Below, in pieces: positions 6,158-10,799 of a stretch of DNA of 10,799 bases. The first letter of the stretch is position 1. Each line of letters starts with the position of its first letter. Below the pieces are notes generated by a model. It searched no databases, was not told the DNA's origin, and worked only from the letters and a program-made list of their open reading frames with translations. Origin of the DNA: Gemmatimonadota bacterium (GTDB lineage: Bacteria > Gemmatimonadota > Gemmatimonadetes > Gemmatimonadales > GWC2-71-9); assembly GCA_029862935.1 (NCBI GenBank), contig JAOTWK010000084.1, positions 1 to 10,799 of the forward strand, read 5' to 3'. Made by a program: the position numbers and the translations under genes.

Positions 6158-6946
6158 GTGTACGGCTCGGAAGAGCTTCCCTGCATCTGGGTGCTGGCCG
6201 GCGTGTTGAGCTACCGCGCGTGCGACCGGAACTACGATTGCGAGCACTGCGAGTTGTACCGCGCGCTTCGGGGGAGGACGGGTCCGGACGCTGAGCGGAT
6301 GGTGCTTGGGGCCCCGGCCGGCCAGGCGGGGAGTGTCACGACGGCGGTCGTGGATGACGTGGTCAATACCTACGTCTGCTACTTGACGGCGGGGTGCACG
6401 CTCCACTTCGACCGCCCTTACAGCCCCGACCATTTCTGGCTCGACCGCACCAACGGACACGTCGCCGTGGGCCTCGATGATCACGTGCTCCGTGTCTTGT
6501 ACCCCGTGGAGGACATCGTCCCGCCCAAGGTCGGCATGTGTCTCAAGCGAGGCGAGCCGTGTGGCTGGGTGGTGCGTCGTCGCTCGACGATTCCGCTCAC
6601 CATGCCGGTTTCCGGCGAAGTGCGGGAGGTCAATGGCCGATTCGTGAATGCGGTGCGGGACACGCACCGGGGTGGGGACGATGAGCCGTGGTTTTTCCGG
6701 GTGGAGCCGAACGAAGACATCGACGCGGTGCCCGGTCTGTATCGCGGCGAACAGGCACTGCAGTGGTACCTGCACAAGATCCAAGTCCTCAAGCGGCACC
6801 TGCAGGACGCGGTCGTGCCCGAAGCGCAGCGTCACCTTGGCGCGATGATGGCGGACGGCGGCACACCCAACCTCGATCTCGAGGCCATCCTCGGTCCCGA
6901 AGGCTTCGAGGCCCTGGTCGACGAGATCTTCCGAGTGCACATTTAG
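6158..6946 (+). CDS. Soluble GcvH-like protein with N-terminal Cys cluster (copy 3)
   Basis: The product has 262 residues from a GTG start with GGGAGG 5 nt upstream. No transmembrane helix is evident, so it should be cytosolic. The N-terminal part carries C22-x5-C28-x2-C31 within YRACDRNYDCEHCELYRAL, a possible metal or Fe-S site or redox thiol cluster; further cysteines are at 9, 74, 80, 128 and 135. A GcvH-like section follows (about 95-183), with DRTNGHVAVGLDDHV and then MPVSGEVREVN (149-159). The residue eight before the Pro is R142, not the lipoyl Lys. MMADGG (230-235) marks the same C-terminal region as in copies 1 and 2. It lies 38 bp after copy 2 and 93 bp before the kinase gene, so it could serve either the membrane complex or the signalling pair. 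I do not recognise a characterised homologue. Confidence 0.82.
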   Translation: MYGSEELPCIWVLAGVLSYRACDRNYDCEHCELYRALRGRTGPDAERMVLGAPAGQAGSVTTAVVDDVVNTYVCYLTAGCTLHFDRPYSPDHFWLDRTNGHVAVGLDDHVLRVLYPVEDIVPPKVGMCLKRGEPCGWVVRRRSTIPLTMPVSGEVREVNGRFVNAVRDTHRGGDDEPWFFRVEPNEDIDAVPGLYRGEQALQWYLHKIQVLKRHLQDAVVPEAQRHLGAMMADGGTPNLDLEAILGPEGFEALVDEIFRVHI

Positions 6947-7039
6947 GAGACGATACGAGCGCCGAAACGGGGTGTCCGCGGCGGCCGCCGTCAGGTGGGC
7001 GCCAGCGAGCGGGCTGGGTGGGTGTACGAAGGGCGGAAC

Positions 7040-8707
7040 ATGGCCGATCGATCCGGGATCAGATCCGTCACGTCGACGTTGAGCTTCAAGCTCTTTGTCG
7101 TGCTCTTCGTCTCGGTGCTTCTCCTCTTCTCCGTGAACGCCGCGCTGGCGAGCCGCTTTCAACGCCAGAACCTGGAGACGCTGGTCAAGACCGAGGCCTA
7201 CCGCACCAGCGACCTCATCCGCCAGAGCCTGTTCAGCAGCATGCTCGCCAATGAGCGCGAGCGCACCTACGACATGATCGTAAAGATGGCGAACGAGCCG
7301 GGCGTCGAGCGGATTCGCATCTTCAACAAGCGCGGCGAGATCAAGTTTTCGAGCGACGATCGCGAGATTGGCCGCAGTGTCGATCTCCAGGCGGAGGCCT
7401 GCTACGTCTGTCATGCCTCCTCGGATCCTCTCACAGCGGTCCCGAGCCCGGAACGAGCACGGGTCTTTCGACTCACGAGGTCGGATCACCGGGTGCTCGG
7501 CATGATCAACCCGATCGGCAACGAAGAATCGTGCTGGAATGCGGCATGCCACGCACATGGAGACGATCAGTCGGTGCTCGGCGTCCTGGATGTGCAGATG
7601 TCCATGCAAACGGCGGATGAAGCATTGGCCGCCGGCCGGCGTCACACCGTAGAGGTGGCGGTGATCATCATTCTGCTCTCGAGCCTCCTCATGGCCGCGA
7701 TCGTGTACCGGGCGTTACACGTGCCCACACAGAAACTGCGCCACGGAACTGAAGCGCTCACGGCAGGGAATCTCGATGTGGAGATAGACCTCAAACGCTC
7801 GGATGAGCTCGGAGCGTTGGCAGTGTCGTTCAACAAGATGGCGCGGAGTCTCAAGGCGGCCGACCAGGAATTGCGCGAGTGGTCACAGACGCTCGAGGAC
7901 CGAGTGCAGGAAAAAACGGAGGCGCTCGACGAGGTCAACAAGCAAATGATCCAGGTCGAGCGAACAGCCTCCTTGGGGCGGATGGCGGCAACGGTGGCGC
8001 ACGAGCTCAACAATCCGTTGTCGGGCATCGTGACCTACGCCAAGCTCGTGGCGAAAAAGGTCGAGGACCGTATGCCTGAGGGGCGCGATCGAGAGAAGAT
8101 CTTGGAGCACCTGGATCTCGTGCGGTCGGAGTCACTCCGGTGCGGCAATATCGTGCGGGATCTCTTGACGTATGCGCGGGGCGGCCAGGCCCAGTTTGAG
8201 CCGGCACGATTCAATGACATCGTGGAACGTGCGCTCAAGCTCGTAGCGCATCACATCCAGTTGGGTCAAGTACGGTCTGCCCTTCAACTCGAATCGCGGC
8301 GAGACGCGCTGATCTGCGATCCTGAACAGTTGTTGCAGGCCCTCGTGGCACTCTTGGTAAATGCGGTTGAGGCGATGCCCGAAGGAGGGAACCTGACGGT
8401 CCGGACGTGGGATGGAGAGGCAGATGGGGAGGAGCGGCTGTTCGTGAGTGTACGCGACACGGGAGTCGGGATTCCCCGCGAGGTGCAACCCCACATTTTC
8501 GATCCGTTCTTCTCCACGAAGAGCGACGCCAAAGGGGTGGGACTGGGCCTCGCCGTGGTGTACGGTATTGTCCAGCGGCATGAAGGCAGCATCTCAGTTG
8601 ACTCGAAACGTGGCGAGGGCACGACCTTCGTTGTGACGCTTCCCCGCCATCTCGTGCCCGGCGTACATGAGGCGCTCGCCGCCCAGGAAGGCACCGTGGG
8701 TTCATGA
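7040..8707 (+). CDS. Sensor histidine kinase with two c-type haem motifs in the periplasmic domain
   Basis: The protein has 555 residues. TM1 (about 16-36) and TM2 (about 204-224) enclose a periplasmic sensor domain with CYVCH (121-125) and CWNAACH (165-171, CX4CH), both typical of covalently bound haem c. A HAMP linker follows (about 224-275) and a coiled-coil stretch (about 272-308). The HisKA motif is VAHELNNPLSG with H321 as phospho-acceptor. The ATPase domain has the N box near N441, DTGVGIP (473-479), FDPFFSTK (487-494) and the glycine-rich GVGLGLAVVYG (499-509). I chose ATG 7040, which puts a short tail before TM1; an in-frame GTG at 6995 is possible. The stop overlaps the regulator start (ATGA), so they form a cognate pair. 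Likely stimuli are periplasmic redox state or a small ligand such as NO, CO or O2 at haem; this is inference. Confidence 0.92.
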   Translation: MADRSGIRSVTSTLSFKLFVVLFVSVLLLFSVNAALASRFQRQNLETLVKTEAYRTSDLIRQSLFSSMLANERERTYDMIVKMANEPGVERIRIFNKRGEIKFSSDDREIGRSVDLQAEACYVCHASSDPLTAVPSPERARVFRLTRSDHRVLGMINPIGNEESCWNAACHAHGDDQSVLGVLDVQMSMQTADEALAAGRRHTVEVAVIIILLSSLLMAAIVYRALHVPTQKLRHGTEALTAGNLDVEIDLKRSDELGALAVSFNKMARSLKAADQELREWSQTLEDRVQEKTEALDEVNKQMIQVERTASLGRMAATVAHELNNPLSGIVTYAKLVAKKVEDRMPEGRDREKILEHLDLVRSESLRCGNIVRDLLTYARGGQAQFEPARFNDIVERALKLVAHHIQLGQVRSALQLESRRDALICDPEQLLQALVALLVNAVEAMPEGGNLTVRTWDGEADGEERLFVSVRDTGVGIPREVQPHIFDPFFSTKSDAKGVGLGLAVVYGIVQRHEGSISVDSKRGEGTTFVVTLPRHLVPGVHEALAAQEGTVGS

Positions 8708-10041
8708 GCAAGCGAAAGATCTTGATCGTAGACGACGAAATGTCGGTGCGGCAATCGCTCGGCGAGTGGTTTCTCGAGGACGGCTTCGAGGTCGAGACGG
8801 CCGAAGACGGCAATGTGGCGCTCCAGAAGATGGGGCACGGTCCGTACAACATCGTGCTGGTGGACCTCAAGATGCCGGGCATGGACGGCATTGCGCTCCA
8901 AAAACGCATCCGTGAAATCGACAGCCGGGCCACGGTCATCATTCTCACGGCATACGCGTCCGTCGACACCGCAGTCGAAGCCTTGAAGCTTGGCGCCTTC
9001 GACTACGTGACCAAGCCCGTCGACCCCGATGACCTGTCCAACCTCGTGCGCAACGCGCTGCGTCAGCAAGAACTCTCTGAAGAGAACGTCCGGCTCAAAG
9101 AAAAGGTCTCTGCGCTGAATCAGGCGTCTCCCATCGTGGGCAAGAGTAAGAAGATGCAACACGTGCTGGAAATGATCAGCACGGTGGCTGAGACCGACTC
9201 GACGGTGGTAATCCGCGGAGAGAGCGGCACGGGCAAGGAACTGATTGCCCGAGCCATCCACGCCCAGAGCAAGCGCCGGTTCTTCCCAATCGTGGCCGTG
9301 AACGCCGGATCGATCCCGGAAACGCTATTGGAGAGCGAGTTGTTCGGGCACGAGAAAGGTGCGTTCACGGGTGCGCAGTATCGCCGGAAAGGCAAGATCG
9401 AGTTGGCGCATGGCGGCACGCTCTTCTTGGATGAGATCGGCGACGTGACTGCCAAAATGCAGATCGATCTGCTGCGGGTCCTCGAGTCGAAACGGTTCAC
9501 CCGGCTGGGAGGCAATCAGGAGATCACGTCCGATTTTCGCTTGGTGTGCGCGACGAACAAGGACCTCGAGGGGATGGTGGCGGATGGCCGGTTCCGCGAG
9601 GATCTGTATTACCGGATCAACGTGTTCAGCATTCAGGTGCCGCCTCTGCGGGAGCGCCCCGAAGACGTCCTGCCGCTCGCCACGTTCTTTCTCGAGAAGT
9701 ACGCGCGCGCCATGGGGAAACCGGTGCCGGCGCTGACCGCCGTGGCCGAGGAGCTGCTGTGCCGCCATCGCTGGCCCGGCAACGTGCGCGAGCTCGAGAA
9801 CGCCATCGAGCGGGCACTGGTGATCGGCAAGGGACCGACCATCGCGCCGGATGACTTGCCGTTTCGGGAAGACCAGCCCGACCTTGCGAGATCGGCCCGT
9901 TCGCTGGCAGCGTTGGAGCGGGTACACATCGAGCGTGTGTTGCGCGAGACCGATGGCAACATGACGCAGGCGGCAAAAGTGCTCGGCATCGATCGGGCCA
10001 CGCTCTACAACAAGATCAAGAGGTACGGCATCAGGCGGTGA
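8704..10041 (+). CDS. NtrC-family sigma-54-dependent response regulator
   Basis: The protein has 445 residues with the standard three domains. The receiver (1-120) has the acidic pair D10/D11, phospho-acceptor D54 (VLVDLKMPGMDG), T82 and K104. The AAA+ domain (about 143-375) has Walker A GESGTGKE (172-179), GAFTGA (219-224, the sigma-54 contact loop), Walker B LFLDE (240-244) and FREDLYYRINVF with arginine-finger residues (297-308). The C-terminal Fis-type helix-turn-helix (about 405-445) ends with MTQAAKVLGIDRATLYNKIKRYGI. All key residues are present, so it should be an active enhancer-binding protein. It overlaps the kinase gene by ATGA and the next gene by GTGA. The probable target is the array of dyads at 2214-2337 upstream of the sigma-54 promoter at 2427, giving positive autoregulation; this is inference. 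Confidence 0.96.
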   Translation: MSKRKILIVDDEMSVRQSLGEWFLEDGFEVETAEDGNVALQKMGHGPYNIVLVDLKMPGMDGIALQKRIREIDSRATVIILTAYASVDTAVEALKLGAFDYVTKPVDPDDLSNLVRNALRQQELSEENVRLKEKVSALNQASPIVGKSKKMQHVLEMISTVAETDSTVVIRGESGTGKELIARAIHAQSKRRFFPIVAVNAGSIPETLLESELFGHEKGAFTGAQYRRKGKIELAHGGTLFLDEIGDVTAKMQIDLLRVLESKRFTRLGGNQEITSDFRLVCATNKDLEGMVADGRFREDLYYRINVFSIQVPPLRERPEDVLPLATFFLEKYARAMGKPVPALTAVAEELLCRHRWPGNVRELENAIERALVIGKGPTIAPDDLPFREDQPDLARSARSLAALERVHIERVLRETDGNMTQAAKVLGIDRATLYNKIKRYGIRR

Positions 10042-10601
10042 TTGTGCCGGGCGCTATCCACGTCGCCTACCTCAAACACTACCCGCCGGCCTGGTCCGGT
10101 GCGCTCGAAAGTGGTGTCGCTGACGTGTTCCCGCTCGAAGTTCGGGGCACGCCGCTGAACATCGATCTGAAGCCCGCTTACGCGCCTGATCGGCGGCAGT
10201 ACCACGCAACACTGATCCTGGCGAGCCTGCTCCGCCACCTCCCCGACAAGCACACGAAGATTGTGGGCGTGACTCCCGTAGACCTCTACATCCCGGTCCT
10301 GACGTTTGTCTTTGGGCAAGCACAACTCAATGGCCCAGGCGCGGTCATCAGCACGTACCGGCTCCGGAACGAGTTCTATGGACTGCCACCTGACGACGGA
10401 CTCCTCCTTGAGCGGGCCATCAAGGAAGCGGTGCACGAGCTGGGGCACGCGTTTGGACTCGTACATTGCCCCAGTGTCTCCTGCGTGATGCACGCGTCGA
10501 GTTACGTGGAAGACGTGGACATCAAGGGTGAGTCATTCTGCACGAACTGTATGGACACCCTCGAAGCGGGAGTTGAAACCTTGGGCCGGTACGCCGTCTA
10601 G
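10038..10601 (+). CDS. amzA: Archaemetzincin family zinc metalloprotease
   Basis: The 187-residue protein carries the archaemetzincin active site: H133-E134-x-x-H137-x-x-G140-x-x-H143, followed at once by C144, then C149, M151 (the metzincin Met-turn) and C168-x-x-C171. Three histidines would bind the catalytic zinc with E134 as general base; the four cysteines form the family's second, structural zinc site. The spacing from M151 to C168 is 16 residues, very close to the family pattern. Length is typical for the bacterial and archaeal members, and I see no signal peptide, so it should act in the cytoplasm. The GTG start at 10038 overlaps the regulator's TGA as GTGA; a GTG at 10044 is an alternative. 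Substrates of bacterial archaemetzincins are not established, and its link to this redox operon is unknown. Its stop overlaps the stop of the convergent gene within CTAG. Confidence 0.92.
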   Translation: MIVPGAIHVAYLKHYPPAWSGALESGVADVFPLEVRGTPLNIDLKPAYAPDRRQYHATLILASLLRHLPDKHTKIVGVTPVDLYIPVLTFVFGQAQLNGPGAVISTYRLRNEFYGLPPDDGLLLERAIKEAVHELGHAFGLVHCPSVSCVMHASSYVEDVDIKGESFCTNCMDTLEAGVETLGRYAV

Positions 10602-10799
10602 GACTCCGGGGCGTCGGCCGGCTGCAGGCGCTGCTCTTCCAGCCACCGTGCGAACTGACGTGGATGGTGTTCCTTGAGCTCCCGCACCGTCATCTTGCCG
10701 TCCAGCCACACCCGGCTCATCGGCCACACCCCCGGCTTGAGATGCACGTTGTACAAATGCCCGAGAATGACGGCCAAGAACGCGAGGATGGCCTCGTAT
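10598..10799 (-). CDS. C-terminal end of a cytochrome b / formate dehydrogenase gamma-like membrane protein (5' end outside window)
   Basis: On the minus strand an open frame enters from the right edge (first full codon 10798-10796) and stops at 10600-10598, giving 66 residues. A hydrophobic helix, YEAILAFLAVILGHLYNVHL, contains two histidines suitable as haem b ligands and leads into KPGVWPMSRVWLDGKMTVREL and HHPRQF, then a polar tail. The order helix, H-x-x-N-x-H, P-x-x-x-PM, W-x-x-G, HP is what I recall for the last helix of formate-dehydrogenase-gamma-like di-haem cytochromes b that transfer electrons to or from quinone. This fits the redox setting, but the gene is transcribed toward the main operon and so belongs to a separate unit. 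Only the tail is visible, so the exact family is tentative. Confidence 0.72.
   Translation of the reverse strand, partial: YEAILAFLAVILGHLYNVHLKPGVWPMSRVWLDGKMTVRELKEHHPRQFARWLEEQRLQPADAPES

Noticed and set aside
6979..6990. CGGCGGCCGCCG palindrome between the third GcvH-like gene and the kinase
   Set aside because: It is a 12-bp palindrome in very GC-rich sequence without a T-run. It does not mark a terminator, and no promoter is evident in this 93-bp gap.
6155..7645. 496-codon open frame on the minus strand
   Set aside because: It lies antisense to the GcvH-like copy 3 and kinase genes, both of which have clear domain motifs. Its composition (rich in Arg, His, Ala, with no recognisable domain) is what an antisense frame of a GC-rich gene gives. 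The same applies to the other long minus-strand frames, such as 8284-9261, 3951-4919, 3094-3927 and 1252-2076.
10276..10287. GTAGA-N2-TCTAC inverted repeat inside the archaemetzincin gene
   Set aside because: The arms resemble the operator sites but the spacer is 2 bp, not 5, and it lies within a coding region, so it is probably chance.

Overview
This is a GC-rich bacterial window, almost wholly protein-coding, that holds a redox and respiration locus. Multihaem c-type cytochromes, a HybA/HybB-type (ferredoxin plus NrfD-like) membrane module, a sigma-54 two-component system and a bacterial archaemetzincin suggest an environmental anaerobe or facultative anaerobe. Desulfobacterota/Myxococcota, Methylomirabilota/Rokubacteria, Nitrospirota and Acidobacteriota are all plausible; nothing here settles the phylum. 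I see no tRNA, rRNA, CRISPR array or insertion sequence.

Layout. Positions 2-100 (+) are the C-terminus of a membrane protein whose stop overlaps (ATGA) the start of a 672-residue membrane-anchored cytochrome c with 22 haem-binding motifs (97-2115). A 404-bp, relatively A+T-rich gap follows (2116-2519). It carries two perfect and one degenerate copy of a TGTAGA-N5-TCTACA-type dyad and, downstream of them, a sigma-54 (-24/-12) promoter. This promoter heads a tightly packed run on the + strand: a membrane-anchored GcvH-like protein (2520-3191), a Tat-exported four-cluster ferredoxin of the HybA type (3280-4146), a HybB/NrfD-type quinone-site membrane protein (4143-5411), a second membrane-anchored GcvH-like protein (5424-6119), a soluble third one with a Cys cluster (6158-6946), a sensor histidine kinase with two c-haem motifs in its periplasmic domain (7040-8707), an NtrC-family sigma-54 activator (8704-10041) and an archaemetzincin metalloprotease (10038-10601). 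The last gene converges, with a 4-bp overlap, on the 3' end of a cytochrome b (formate-dehydrogenase-gamma-like) gene on the - strand (10598-10799, cut by the window edge).

How it may work together (inference). The HybB-like protein would exchange electrons with the quinone pool and pass them through the HybA-like ferredoxin to periplasmic haem proteins such as the 22-haem cytochrome, or the reverse. The haem-bearing kinase would sense periplasmic redox state or a haem ligand and phosphorylate the NtrC-type regulator. That regulator could bind the dyads upstream of the sigma-54 promoter and switch on the operon, including its own genes. The most puzzling components are the three GcvH-like proteins. 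All keep the (S/M)PVSG turn of the lipoyl domain but have no lysine at the position that carries lipoate in true H protein, and all share a C-terminal extension with a DGG motif. Their presence in a respiratory operon points to a non-glycine-cleavage role that I cannot name.
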